From Mesobacillus subterraneus (GTDB lineage Bacteria; Bacillota; Bacilli; Bacillales; Cytobacillaceae), in the NCBI RefSeq assembly GCF_020524355.2, contig NZ_CP129019.1, forward strand, positions 4,648,001 through 4,712,000: DNA of 64,000 bases, written 5' to 3'. The notes beneath the pieces were generated by a model, which saw only the letters and a list, made by a program, of their open reading frames with translations, made no database searches and had not been told where the DNA came from. The stretch's first letter is position 1. Each line of letters starts with the position of its first letter. Below are positions 9,501 through 19,602 of the stretch, piece after piece. Position numbers and translations under genes: made by a program.

Positions 9501-10290
9501 TTATTGAATATTTATTAAGGCACCATTTTTATATCCAACGACAACTCGTCGCCCTGCGATTTCTTCAAACTCCCTCGCTGTTCCGTAAGAAACTTTTAAT
9601 GGGATGGCTTCTCCATCACTCTCAACCTCAATTGTAAAATTGTCAGCCGCCCCGATAATGGTTGCTTCCGCGAAGTCAATCTCGCCCGGTATGACGAGGT
9701 GCTGGCCGATCAGAACCATGTCCTGCTTCAAACCGTTAACTTGCTTTAATTCTTTCAAGCTGACACCGAACCGCTTGGAGATGTTGAACAATGTGTCTCC
9801 GGGGTTGACTATGTAGGTACCTTCATCCATTTGGAAGCCATGAACGGGGACCGATAGGACTTGTCCAATATAAATGGAGTCACTGACCAATTTATTTTCC
9901 TTTTTTAAATCTTTCACCGTTATACCGTATTTTTTTGCCAGGGAAAACAATGTGTCTCCTTTTTTTTACGAGATAGTTCCCTGCGTCAACCTCAACGGGT
10001 ACCTCGAGTGTCTGTCCCGCTTTAATGTTGTCCGAAGGCAGTGAGTTTACTTTTTTCAGCAATTCAATCGATGTATCATATTGCTTTGCCAGGCTGTATA
10101 ACGTATCTCCTTTTTTTACTGTATAAAATGAACCGATCGCTTCTGTTTTCTTTTGGCCGATGCCAAGCAGTAATCCTGCCGCTACCGATCCTGCTACTGC
10201 AGCGCCGATCAGTTTTCTGTTCCGTTTTAAGGTCACTTTGCGTTTTTGCTCTCTAATTCTCTGTTTTCTAGTTTGTCTGTAGGTAATCAA
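9501..10290 (-). CDS. Membrane-anchored protein with three LysM domains, frame-disrupted
   Basis: The repaired product is about 262 residues. The N-terminus is very basic, followed by one membrane helix (about 28-47), and then three LysM peptidoglycan-binding domains with motifs YTVKKGDTLYSLAKQY, YLVKKGDTLFSLAKKYG and YIVNPGDTLFNISKRFG. A C-terminal beta-rich domain of about 70 residues follows. There is no catalytic domain, so it is probably a wall-binding structural or anchoring protein. A T8 run at 9960-9967 (A8 on the coding strand) has one base too many and splits the second LysM domain. The TTG start at 10290 follows GGGGGAGAAG. It is divergent from spoIIID, so a sporulation role is possible but unproven. 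Confidence 0.82.
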
Positions 10291-10683
10291 GTTTGCTTCT
10301 CCCCCAATGAAAAATAACTCCTCATCAGAAATTCGCCGAAAGACAGGTTTTTATGTACATAAATATGGGTGTTTAGGAAAGTTTTTCTCTTGTAAAATAG
10401 TTGAATTTTTCAAAAAACTTAACAATGCCTTGTCCCTATTGCTTTTTTCGTGCATATATCCTCAACCAAGCTAATAAAATGTTACAAACCTGACAAAGAG
10501 AGTGTTTGAGGTGAGGAATCGTTTGAACAATATGAGGATTCAGCCGGGGACATGATTAATCTTAGTAATTTCCAGAAGGAACCACCTTCTGCCGCAACGG
10601 AATTTTTGCGGAATGCAGTATTGGCAGATAAAAGCGAGTCTCATTTCACACTTCTCACATCCAATTTAGGGAGGGCGAGTGGT

Positions 10684-10956
10684 GTGCACGATTACATCAA
10701 AGAGAGAACAATCAAGATTGGAAAGTATATCGTGGAGACGAGAAAAACAGTTCGCGTCATAGCGAAGGAGTTTGGCGTATCCAAAAGTACAGTCCATAAA
10801 GACCTGACAGAAAGATTGCCTGAGATCAACCCTGACCTTGCCAATGAAGTAAAAGAAATCCTTGATTATCATAAATCGATCCGCCACTTGAGAGGCGGAG
10901 AAGCCACGAAAATGAAATACCGCAAAGAGGAAAGGGAAGAAGAGCCAGTTAAGTGA
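10684..10956 (+). CDS. spoIIID: Sporulation transcriptional regulator SpoIIID
   Basis: The 90-residue helix-turn-helix DNA-binding protein acts in the mother cell and turns sigma-E and sigma-K genes on or off. Its sequence from HDYIKERTIKIGKYIVETRK through FGVSKSTVHKDLTERLPEIN and HKSIRHLRGGEATK is nearly identical to the B. subtilis protein. The GTG start at 10684 follows AGGGAGGGCGAG and matches the known N-terminus. An in-frame extension back to 10552 has no homology and is not used. In B. subtilis mbl follows directly, whereas here 22 kb of T7SS DNA intervenes. Confidence 0.97.
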   Translation: MHDYIKERTIKIGKYIVETRKTVRVIAKEFGVSKSTVHKDLTERLPEINPDLANEVKEILDYHKSIRHLRGGEATKMKYRKEEREEEPVK

Positions 10957-11029
10957 AAAAGAATTGAAACAAACAGATTGGAGGGACCGTAATTCAGCTG
11001 TGTGACTATTGCCGAATTAGAAAAGAAAA

Positions 11030-11062
11030 ATGCCCAGCTTAGATCCAGAAAAGCCGGGCATC
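11030..11062 (-). terminator. Intrinsic terminator for the leftward helical-protein gene
   Basis: Read on the minus strand, GATGCCCGGCTT and AAGCTGGGCATT form a stem followed by T residues. A small GC-rich hairpin with a TTTTTA tract at about 11104-11122 could serve rightward transcription from spoIIID. Confidence 0.6.
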
Positions 11063-11172
11063 GCCACAAAAGGCGTGTATGATTCTGCTTTTCTACATAG
11101 CGGAGGCTGCCGCCTTTTTATTATGTAGAAATGGGGACAGGCCTGAAGGCATCACTCCATGTCCCGTTTGAC

Positions 11173-11511
11173 TTACCGCAAACCGGTATTATTCAGCCTT
11201 GCTTCCCTTTCCTTAGCTGCTCTTTCTTCTGCCGCCCGTTCCGCTGCCTCTCTTGCTTCTTCTTCCCTTTTGATTTCATTCGCTGCTGCTACGATATCCG
11301 TCCCGATGGAAAAAAGCAGCGATTGCAGTTCGGAAATTTCTCTGCCAATGCTGTTAATTGCGTTATTGATGTAGGTCATTTCCTGCGCTTGCCATCCGCT
11401 GTTAAGATTCCCCTTGAAGTCCTGCAGCCTGCTTTTAATCTCGTTCAATTCCTGTGCGTAATCTCTGATTCTATTTGCCTGCGAATACGCCTGGACCACA
11501 TGAATCTTCAT
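11173..11511 (-). CDS. WXG100-like small helical protein with charged coiled-coil tail
   Basis: The 112-residue product has two predicted helices joined at SGW (about residue 39-41), as in WXG100-fold and YwqH-type proteins of T7SS loci. A long highly charged helix of Glu/Ala/Arg repeats follows (about 83-105). I place the start at the ATG at 11511, which follows GCAGGTGATTCAA, rather than the GTG nine bases upstream. It is transcribed away from the secretion genes and is the first gene of the island. It may be a secreted substrate or a targeting partner. The family call is tentative. Confidence 0.6.
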   Translation of the reverse strand: MKIHVVQAYSQANRIRDYAQELNEIKSRLQDFKGNLNSGWQAQEMTYINNAINSIGREISELQSLLFSIGTDIVAAANEIKREEEAREAAERAAEERAAKEREARLNNTGLR

Positions 11512-11883
11512 TTGAATCACCTGCTCATTTATTTAGATTCTTTGATTATAGTATGCCCTTTGAAAAAATCCCAATGATAACCTTCAAAAATTTGTAAAAA
11601 TAAATGGAATATTTTAGATTATTTTGGTTTTAGATGGATTTAGTTGGGGTATATAGAACTAGTTTTCTTTATGTGAGTTATTAACTTAATACAAATACAC
11701 CAGTGAATCTATCCGAACTAAAAGTGAGAATAGGACTAAAATCCCTATTTTTCCAGTTGAGGGGGTAATTAGTTGAATATAATTCCTGATATTGTAAGAT
11801 GTTTATATATTTGGAGATGAATCAAAGGTTTGATGTAAAATTACACTTTTTGAGATAAAATGGTAAAAATACTAAGTTTTCAC

Positions 11884-11912
11884 TTTACATACTGTTGAAA
11901 TACAGATATCTA
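11884..11912 (+). promoter_or_regulatory. Possible sigma-A promoter for the T7SS operon
   Basis: TTTACA at 11884-11889 and TATCTA at 11907-11912 are 17 bp apart, and the start codon lies 20 bp downstream of the -10. The -10 is weak. The region 11521-11883 is very AT-rich and I see no gene or clear repeat in it. Confidence 0.4.
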
Positions 11913-11931
11913 GGGCTGGGGAGGAATTGAG

Positions 11932-14900
11932 TTGATTCTCACACTTTTTGACCGGAATCGGGTATTCGATCTCGTTTTGCCTGAACGAGTCACAGGTAGA
12001 TACATACTGAATACGGAAGATCAAGAAAACAACCCGGTCGATATGCTGGCTGTGGAAGCAGAAGAAGGCCAGTGGTATCTGAAATCCAATAAGCAGGCAT
12101 ACCTACAGGATAACGCCAACGAAATACAATCGAAGGTCCTCATTGAACCATTCAAAACATATAGTATTCACCGCAGCGACCATCAATCCGCTCTAGTCTA
12201 TGTTGAGCCGCAAACGGCAGACCGAAATGAATTCACTAAACATATTGCAACCACAAATTCCATTAAAATCGGGCGTTCGCAGGACAGTCAGATTTGTTTT
12301 TCGAACAAGCTAGTATCGAGTTCCCACTGCGTTATTGAATACAGCAGCAGTGGCAAGGCTGTCATCAAGGATTTCAACAGTTCCAACGGTACATATGTCA
12401 ATGGAGAAAGAATCAGGGAAAAGGAACTGGCTGTCGGTGATGTCATTTTCATCATAGGTCTCAAAATCATTTTCAACGGCCGTCTATTATCGTTGAACAA
12501 TCCGCATAAGTCGGTATTCCTCGACCGGAATGCATTCAATTCATTTATTGCAGAAAAACCTGTAGTCGAAAAAGAACTCAACCTCGATGAAATACATATT
12601 GAAGAAGAAAATAATCAACTCTTTTACCGTTCGCCGCGCTTCAAGCGTGATATTGAAGAAACAACCATTAAAATCGATCCGCCCCCCTCCACAGCCGAAT
12701 ATCGATGAGACGCCGCTGATGTTGTTGTTGGGACCGTCGATCACGATGGGGATGGCTTCACTTTTTACCGGTCTCCTTATGTTACAGAGTGTCATGAGCA
12801 GGGGCGGGGATATGATACAGGCGTTGCCAATGCTTGTTATGTCGTTCAGCATGATGATCGGTACGGTACTCTGGCCGATTTTAACCAAGAAATACGAAAA
12901 AAAAGCGCCGCATCAAGCTTGAGGGCATCCGCCAGGAAAAATATTCGAAATACTTGGCGGAAATGAAGCAAGTGATTGAGGAGGAGTGCAAGCACCAGAG
13001 CGAAATCCTGTTCGAAAATCACGTCACTCTTGAAAACTGCCTGACGAGAATCAAGCGTCGCCAGCGCAATCTTTGGGAGCGGGGAATCGGGCAGAATGAT
13101 TTCCTTAAAGTACGCCTGGGAATTGGAGACCTGCCACTGAACGCGGAAATCAAGTATCCTGAGAAACGCTTCATGCTTGAGGATGACAACCTTCAGGATG
13201 AGCTTTATCAAATCGTAGAGAAGCCTCAAATATTAAAGGATGTACCGGTCACTGTCGACTTGACGGAGGAGCGGATCAGCGGAATCATTGGCAGAAGGGA
13301 AGAAGTGAAGAGCTTTGTTCAGGGGCTGATTTTCCAGCTGACATCATTGCATAGCTATGACGAGTTAAAGCTAGTGTTCATATACGATGACCACGAACAT
13401 CATACATGGAATTTCGTGAAATGGCTTCCTCATGTTTGGGATGATGGCAAGACCATCCGCTTCGTCGCCACTGACGGTAATGAAATCAAAGAGCTTTCGG
13501 CTTATTTTGAAAAAGAAATCAGTGCGCGCCAGCAGCTTGCCGAGGAAGATCTTGCGGAAATTGATCAGCATTATATTGTTTTCTCGATGAACAAGAGCCT
13601 TGCATCGAAGGCAGAAATGATCAATCAAATAGTAAAAGAAAAGAAGAATATAAGATTCAGCCTGGTCACTCTCTATGACGAGCTGAAAAACCTGCCGAAG
13701 GAATGTACGAATGTCATCGAGCTGGACAAGAGTTTTTCCAAAATCTATGACAAAGACGATATTTCCGGGAAATATGTAGGTTTCAACGCTGATAGCTATC
13801 TAGAGGAAGATGCAGAAGAATTGGCTGTAAAATTGGCCAATATCCAGTTAAATACCTCACAAAAAGCATATACCCTGCCAGATATGCTGACATTCCTGGA
13901 AATGTTTGGCGTGGGTAAGATTGAACATCTCAATGCGCTGACGAAATGGAAGGAAAACAATCCCGTCCATACGATCCAGACGCAAATCGGTGTAGATACA
14001 CAGGGCGACCTGTTCATGATTGATCTGCATGAAAAATATCACGGTCCTCACGGCTTGATTGCTGGGATGACCGGGTCTGGTAAAAGTGAATTTATCATGA
14101 CATTCATTTTGTCGCTCGCGGTCAATTATCACCCGGACGAGATTGCGTTCATCTTGATTGATTACAAGGGTGGCGGCATGGCCAATGCGTTTGAGGATCT
14201 GCCGCACCTGGCTGGTACGATTACGAATCTCGATGGAGCAGCCGTCAACCGCTCGCTGATTTCAATCCAGAGTGAGCTGAAGCGCCGCCAGGCTATTTTC
14301 AGTGAAACGAGCCGCCTTGTTGATCAGAGTAACATCGATATCTATAAATATCAGAAACTATACCGTGAAGGCCTGGTAACAGAGCCGCTGCAGCATTTGT
14401 TCATCATTTCCGACGAGTTCGCCGAGCTGAAGGCGCAGCAGCCTGAGTTCATGGATCAGCTCGTCAGTGCCGCGCGTATCGGCCGAAGCCTTGGCGTCCA
14501 CCTGATTCTGGCGACGCAAAAGCCGTCTGGTGTCGTCGATGACCAGATCTGGAGCAACAGTAAATTTCGCATCAGTCTGAAGGTGCAGGAAAAAGCGGAC
14601 AGCATGGAGGTCATCAAGCGTCCAGACGCCGCGGAGCTGAAGCAGACCGGACGATTCTATCTCCAGGTTGGCTTCAACGAATTGTTCGAACTTGGGCAGT
14701 CTGCATGGGCTGGCGCGCCGTATTATCCGTCCGACAGAGTCGAAAAGTATAAGGATGACAGCGTCGTCGTCATAGATGACCTAGGCCGTGTCATTAAAAA
14801 TGCCCGTATTGATAAGCGCAAGTCCGCGATGAAAAATCCGCCGAAGCAAATTGATGAGATTACGGAATACCTGGCAAAAATGGCGAAGCAAGAGAACATC

Positions 14901-16560
14901 AAGGTCCGCCAGCTGTGGCTTGAACCGATTCCTGAGCTCATATACATCGATAAGTTGAAGAAAAAATATAGTATCCACCAGCAAGGTTTCCATTTGAACC
15001 CGATCATTGGCGAATATGATGACCCGGCCAACCAGCGGCAGATGGTCATGCGCATGCCGATCACGCAGGAAGGAAACGCGGTGATTTACGGTATTGCCGG
15101 AAGCGGTAAGACGACCTTCTTGACGACGATGCTTTATTCATTAATGGAAGAATATACGCCGAACGAAGTGAACTTTTACCTGCTTGACTTCGGTTCTGAG
15201 ACGCTTGTCTGGTTCAAGGAGGCACCGCATGTCGGCGATGTGATGCTGTCACATGAAAGCGAGAAGATCCACAACCTGTTCAAGATGCTTACAGGTGAGA
15301 TTGAACGGAGGAAGAAGCTGCTTTCAAATTACGGCGGAGATTTTATCACATACAACGAAATGTCGGGTGAGAGCCTGTCGTCGATTGTTGTGGCAATTCA
15401 CAATTATGCGGCGTTCTCCGAGATGTTCGAGGAGCTCGAGGAAGGTATATCATTCCTGACACGTGAGGGCCTGAAGTATGGCATTTACTTCATCGTCACC
15501 GCAATCAATACAGGGGCGATACGCTACAGGCTGCTCCAGAACTTTAAGCAGATGTATGTGCTCCAGCTGAATGACCAGAGTGAATACTCGGGCGTACTGG
15601 GCAATACAGAAGGAGTGTATCCATCCAAATCGAAGGGTCGCGGCATTTTCAAGAGTGATACAACATATGAATTCCAGACTGCCCATATCACAAGCGATAT
15701 AGACAATATGTACAGCTTCATCACCGATTATTGCAAAGGCCTGCGGGAATCATGGATGCAGCCAGCCGCAATGCGTGTTCCGATCCTTCCTGAGAAAGTC
15801 GATCTGGACTACCTGCGTGATGAAGCGAAAAATATGAACAGTAACAAAGTGCCAGTCGGCATTGAGAAAAACTCGCTGAAAACAGCTCATTTCGATTTCC
15901 TTGGCAACTATGTAAACGTGGTTACTGCGCTGCAAAATGATCAATGCTCAAGCTTCATGCAGGGCGTTTCTGAAATTTTCACCGCTTCAGAAGGCAGGGA
16001 ATTGATTGTCATCGACCCTAATGAGCACTTCGCGGCCGGCGGCCGGCCGCAAGCAGGATTATAAGTATTTTTGCGAGCAATCCGAACTCGAAGACACGAT
16101 CGTCTACCTGTTCAACACGCTCGTCCACCGGAACAATACGACGAAGGATGCAATTGAAGCAGGCGAGCAGCCGCCGGTATTCGGCAACATCACCTGTATC
16201 ATCGATTCCTTCACCGATTTAATGATGTATCTGTCACCGGACGGCCAGGATAAGCTCAAGGTCTTCCTTGAAAAAGGCAATGGCCTCAATGTGAACCTGA
16301 TCATCTCAGACAGCGCCGATAAGCTGAGCTCAATCTCATTCGAAGGCTGGTTCAAGCAGCATGTATCGCTTAGCGATTTCATATGGGCAGGCAACGGTAT
16401 CACTGATCAGTATGTGATGAAGCTCGGCAAGGTGACAAACGATATGTACCAGGAAATCCCGCCAGGCTTCGGCTATGTCGTGACAAAAGGAAAACCAACG
16501 CTCGTGAAGCTGTTATCCTCAGTACAAAGTAAGCAAGAGGAGGTAGCGTACCATGGATAA
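11932..16560 (+). CDS. essC: T7SS motor ATPase EssC/YukBA with FHA domain, frame-disrupted three times
   Basis: The repaired protein has about 1,541 residues and is the membrane-bound FtsK/SpoIIIE-type ATPase that drives type VII secretion. The N-terminus carries FHA modules; the second is canonical, with IKIGRSQDS, SSHCVIEY and NSSNGTYVNG (about 110-160). Two membrane helices follow (about 260-310), then ATPase domain 1 with GMTGSGKS (about 711) and LFIISDEFAE, domain 2 with GIAGSGKT (about 1052), and a degenerate third domain. The frame breaks are one extra C in C6 at 12682-12687, one extra A in A8 at 12897-12904, and one extra base in the GC-rich palindrome at 16030-16049. The TTG start at 11932 follows GGGGAGGAATTGAG. 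The stop overlaps yukD by eight bases. The linker after the FHA contains EETTIKI, a possible phosphothreonine site. Confidence 0.9.
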
Positions 16561-16804
16561 GGTGCTCGTAGAGGTCTTCATCCCCGCCTCTGAAAAATCA
16601 TACGACGTCTTCCTGCCGCAGGGAATCTTGCTGCACGAAGTCGTCCACCTGCTCGCCGGAACCATGACCGAACTATCACAAGGATACTTCTCGGCAACAC
16701 ACGACACCATCCTCTGTGACCGCAAAACAGGTACTATTTTAAACATCAACCAGACCGTTGAAGAAATCGGGTTGATGAACGGGGCTAAGTTGATGTTGAT
16801 TTAG
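16553..16804 (+). CDS. yukD: Ubiquitin-like T7SS accessory protein YukD/EsaB
   Basis: The 83-residue product has the YukD beta-grasp pattern, starting KVLVEVFIPASEKSYDVFLP and ending in the family-typical LMNGAKLMLI. YukD/EsaB is a small cytoplasmic regulator or component needed by T7SSb systems, and unlike ubiquitin it has no C-terminal glycine pair. The ATG at 16553 overlaps the essC stop and follows GAGGTAGCGTACC, so translation is coupled. The next gene, a lipoprotein, starts about 170 bp further on after a repeat-rich leader. Confidence 0.9.
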   Translation: MDKVLVEVFIPASEKSYDVFLPQGILLHEVVHLLAGTMTELSQGYFSATHDTILCDRKTGTILNINQTVEEIGLMNGAKLMLI

Positions 16805-16827
16805 GGACGTGGGCAGCGGGACAGCGC

Positions 16828-16891
16828 GACATAGGGACGGTTCTTGTGTCTCAGAAATTGCGGTGCTACATAGGGACGGTTCTTGTGTCTC
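16828..16891. repeat. Two copies of the GGGACGGTTCTTGTGTCTC repeat
   Basis: ACATAGGGACGGTTCTTGTG plus TCTC occurs at 16828-16852 and again at 16868-16891. Further copies lie at 17725-17749, 18680-18704 and, as a variant ending CTCTTGTCCC, at 21233-21260. The ends GACA and TGTC are complementary. Such REP-like palindromes are common between Bacillus genes. Here they sit in the leaders of all three lipoprotein genes. Confidence 0.75.
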
Positions 16892-16914
16892 GTAGGATTT
16901 GAACTAAGACCAGG

Positions 16915-16952
16915 GGGGACGGTTTTCATAAACCTGGACGTTCCCTGTTTTT
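16915..16952 (+). terminator. Leader hairpin with T tract before lipoprotein 1
   Basis: GGGGACG (16915-16921) pairs with CGTTCCC (16939-16945) and is followed by GTTTTT. The same structure with compensating base changes precedes lipoproteins 2 and 3. It lies only about 20 bases before the start codon, so it could attenuate transcription. Confidence 0.55.
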
Positions 16953-16973
16953 AAAACGGAAGGTGTGGAGAAC

Positions 16974-17713
16974 TTGAAGAAGTGGATCATGTTGCCTGCG
17001 ACAATAATAATTGTAATTTTGTTTGGAGCGGGATGCATGAGTTCCGAGAGCAAGGTTATCAAGCATTTGGAAAATAAATATGGTGAGAAGTTTATAGTAG
17101 AAGATGTTGATAAGGCCAGTGCATTATTCCCTTCCCTCTCTGGGAAAGACAAAATATTTGCCTATCCCGAAGGAAAGCCTGAGCAAATATTTGTAGCGGG
17201 AGAAAGCCGGAACAGAGAAGGGGTAATATACGATACTTATGTACTGGCCCCAAATGGGGAGAAGAGCTGGAAAAGACTATGGAGCAGGAAGTGAAAAAGC
17301 AAATTCCTGATGTTAGCGACTTTAAGTTCTATCTGCGTATAGCAGATAGTAAATACGATGAGAGTATGATGGATACTTCCATATATGATTACCTAAGAAA
17401 TATAAATAAGGAAGTTGACGTTGTATTGGTTGCTGCTATAAAAACCTCTGGCCAACCAGACATTAATACCTACAATGAAGGACTATATAATCTATACCAA
17501 AAATTAAAAAGCCTAAACACAGATTTTTATACACTCTCAGTTGGGTTTGTAGAAGACTCCATGAATAGTGATGAGTATATAAGGACATCCAACGTGAACA
17601 ACACTTCTTGGACGAATTTAAAATATGTATACGGTGCTGTTGTTATAATGGATGGCTTTCAAATAAGTAATCCTGAAGATATTAATGAATATTACATTGT
17701 TTATGAAGAGTAA
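16974..17713 (+). CDS. Lipoprotein, T7SS toxin-linked paralogue 1, frame-disrupted
   Basis: The product has a lipoprotein signal ending in GAGC followed by MSSESKV, as in the two paralogues downstream, and an exported domain of about 225 residues. The shared pattern is KYGEKFIVE, YVLA, PDVSDFKF, SKYDESMMD and NVNNTSWTNLK. The frame breaks near 17240-17246. There the paralogues read YVLAKWAEEL, and removing two Cs, or adding one base, restores KWGEELEKTMEQ. The TTG at 16974 is preferred because it aligns with the other two starts. This copy is the most divergent of the three. A role as surface immunity protein for the adjacent lipase toxin is inferred from gene order. Confidence 0.75.
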
Positions 17714-17805
17714 TAACTAGGTGCGACATGGGGACGGTTCTTGTGTCTCGGAAAGTGTGACGTATGGACGATGCACGTCTCATAGAATATGAAAATATGA
17801 CCTTG

Positions 17806-17842
17806 GGGGCGGTTTTCATTTACCGGATCGCTCCTGTTTTTA
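17806..17842 (+). terminator. Leader hairpin with T tract before lipoprotein 2
   Basis: GGGGCG (17806-17811) pairs with CGCTCC (17829-17834), including one G-T pair, and is followed by GTTTTT. It is the homologue of the hairpins at 16915 and 18761. Confidence 0.55.
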
Positions 17843-17863
17843 AAAACGGAAGGTGTGGGGAAC

Positions 17864-18643
17864 TTGAAGAAGCGGATCAAGCTGCCTGCGTTGATTTTGT
17901 TCATAGTAATGGGAGGTGCGGGGTGCATGAGTTCGGAGAGTAAGGTCCTTGCTAAACTGGAAGAAAAGTATACTCAGAAATTCACTGTTGAGGGAGTGAA
18001 GGAAGGCAGTAAGATTTTCACCCAAATGTACGGTAAGGATAAGCTGACTGTGCATCCGGAAGGGAATCCGGATATGGTTTTCCTTGCCCAGGAGGATACG
18101 GACGATAAAGACGTTGTTAATGACAATTATGTTTTAGCCAAGTGGGCTGAAGAATTGAAAGCGAAACTTGCGGATCAAATTGAGAAGGAACTGCCTCCTG
18201 GAACACCATATAAGGTCCTGATAAGGATGGCGCCTGATAAGTATGATGCATCAATGATAAACATGAGTTTTGATGAGTATGTAAATGAAGGCAATAAAGA
18301 CTTTCAGGTTGCACTCGTAGCTGGTATCAGCACGGAGGGTGAGCCTGAGATAGAAAAGTATGATGAACAAATCTATGAGTTGTTTCAGCTGGTTAAAAGT
18401 GTAGGCAGTGAGATGTATACTGTTTCAATCGGTTTTGTTGATAAGTCGTCTAATGTTGAGGATTATGTCAGGACTTCATTTATCAATAATATTTCATGGT
18501 CGAATTTAAAGGCTAAGGTGTATGGCTATGTGAATATTGATGACGAATTTGATGGTGAGAACCCAGGTGAGGATGCAAACGAATCATTAATTTTAAGAAG
18601 TCCATCAGATGTAGCAAAGCATTATGAGCCTGATCAGGAGTGA
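17864..18643 (+). CDS. Lipoprotein, T7SS toxin-linked paralogue 2
   Basis: The product has about 259 residues. It starts with a basic stretch and a hydrophobic segment ending in the lipobox GGAGC, then MSSESKVLAKLEEKY. The N-terminal half is nearly identical to paralogue 3, while the C-terminal third diverges (…YGYVNIDDEF). An upstream GTG at 17855 is in frame, but the TTG at 17864 is better placed after GGAAGGTG. It has its own leader containing the GGGACGGTTCTTG repeat and a terminator-like hairpin. I do not recognise a named family. The position directly before the lipase gene suggests it protects the cell surface from that enzyme. Confidence 0.8.
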   Translation: MKKRIKLPALILFIVMGGAGCMSSESKVLAKLEEKYTQKFTVEGVKEGSKIFTQMYGKDKLTVHPEGNPDMVFLAQEDTDDKDVVNDNYVLAKWAEELKAKLADQIEKELPPGTPYKVLIRMAPDKYDASMINMSFDEYVNEGNKDFQVALVAGISTEGEPEIEKYDEQIYELFQLVKSVGSEMYTVSIGFVDKSSNVEDYVRTSFINNISWSNLKAKVYGYVNIDDEFDGENPGEDANESLILRSPSDVAKHYEPDQE

Positions 18644-18760
18644 TGAGATGTCACTTGAGAACTTAACTGATCAAGATGCGACAAAAAGACGGTTCTTGTG
18701 TCTCGGAAAGTGCTACGTTGAGACGGTGTACGTCTCAGAGAATTTGAACATATGACCTTA

Positions 18761-18797
18761 GGGGCGGTTTTCATAAACCGGGCCGCCCCTGTTTTTT
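18761..18797 (+). terminator. Leader hairpin with T tract before lipoprotein 3
   Basis: GGGGCGG (18761-18767) pairs perfectly with CCGCCCC (18783-18789) and a T6 tract follows. It is the strongest of the three homologous leader hairpins. Confidence 0.6.
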
Positions 18798-18818
18798 ATA
18801 ACGGAAGGTGTGGGGAAC

Positions 18819-19598
18819 TTGAAGAAATGGATCATGCTGACTGCAGTGATTTTATTCGTAGTAATGGGAGGTGCGGGTTGTATGAGTTCGGAGAGTAAGG
18901 TTCTTGCTAAATTGGAAGAAAAGTATAATCAGAAATTCACAGTTGAAGGCGTAAAAGAAGGCAGCAAAATTTTCGCTCAAATGTATGGGAAGGATAAGCT
19001 GACTGTGCATCCGGAAGGGAATCCTGAGGTAGTTTTCCTGGCTCAAGAGGATAAAGATGACAAAGAAGTTGTGAATGATAACTATGTCCTCGCTAAGTGG
19101 GCTGAGGAATTGAAAGCAAAGCTTGCGGATCAAATTGAAAAAGAACTCCCTCCTGGAACACCGTATAAGATCTTACTGCGAATCGCGCCTGATAAATATG
19201 ATAAATCAATGGTTAATATGTCATTTGATGAGTATTTGGAAAGTGGCAATCAAGATTTTTCTGTGGTTTTAAAGGCAGGTATTAAGACGGAAGGCAAACC
19301 AGAGGTTAGTCAATTTAACAAAAATATTTTTAACCTCTATAACTTGATGAAATCTCTAGGAACAGAGAGATATACAGTTTCAGTAGGATTCGTTGACAAT
19401 TCAGAGGATATCTCAGATTACATAAGGACATCACTAGTAAATAATATTGCATGGTCAAATTTAAAAGCTAAAGTTTACGGTGAAGTTAATGTAGATTACC
19501 GTTTTGATCCAGAAAACAATTCGGGAATGGTTGATGACACGCTTGTACTAATCGGACCCGAAAGAATAGCTGTTAATTACCAGCCATTCGGGGAGTGA
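18819..19598 (+). CDS. Lipoprotein, T7SS toxin-linked paralogue 3
   Basis: The product has about 259 residues, with lipobox GGAGC followed by MSSESKVLAKLEEKY. It is very close to paralogue 2 up to about residue 130 (LTVHPEGNP, NDNYVLAKWAEELKAKLADQ) and then differs. It ends four bases before the lipase gene, the tightest coupling of the three, so it is the best candidate for the cognate immunity protein. The TTG start at 18819 follows GGAAGGTGTGGGGAAC. The divergent C-terminal halves of the three copies suggest diversification for different partners. This is inference, and no direct function is known. Confidence 0.8.
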   Translation: MKKWIMLTAVILFVVMGGAGCMSSESKVLAKLEEKYNQKFTVEGVKEGSKIFAQMYGKDKLTVHPEGNPEVVFLAQEDKDDKEVVNDNYVLAKWAEELKAKLADQIEKELPPGTPYKILLRIAPDKYDKSMVNMSFDEYLESGNQDFSVVLKAGIKTEGKPEVSQFNKNIFNLYNLMKSLGTERYTVSVGFVDNSEDISDYIRTSLVNNIAWSNLKAKVYGEVNVDYRFDPENNSGMVDDTLVLIGPERIAVNYQPFGE

Positions 19599-19602
19599 TT
19601 AG

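Noticed and set aside
10552..10683. N-terminal extension of SpoIIID from the ATG at 10552
   Set aside because: The known SpoIIID N-terminus is reached at the GTG at 10684, which has its own ribosome site. The extension has no homology.
10957..11172. att site or tRNA fragment at the left edge of the T7SS island
   Set aside because: No tRNA-like sequence or direct repeat shared with the 33.3-33.6 kb right edge could be found by eye.
12897..12904. Programmed frameshifting or slippage in essC as a regulatory device
   Set aside because: Similar A8/T8 excesses break unrelated genes (exonuclease, LysM, Ig protein), so a common technical cause is simpler. cDNA data could reopen this.
16745..16960. 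T-box or other known riboswitch in the lipoprotein leaders
   Set aside because: No T-box TGGNACC motif or other known aptamer core is visible; only repeat sequence and a hairpin with T tract.
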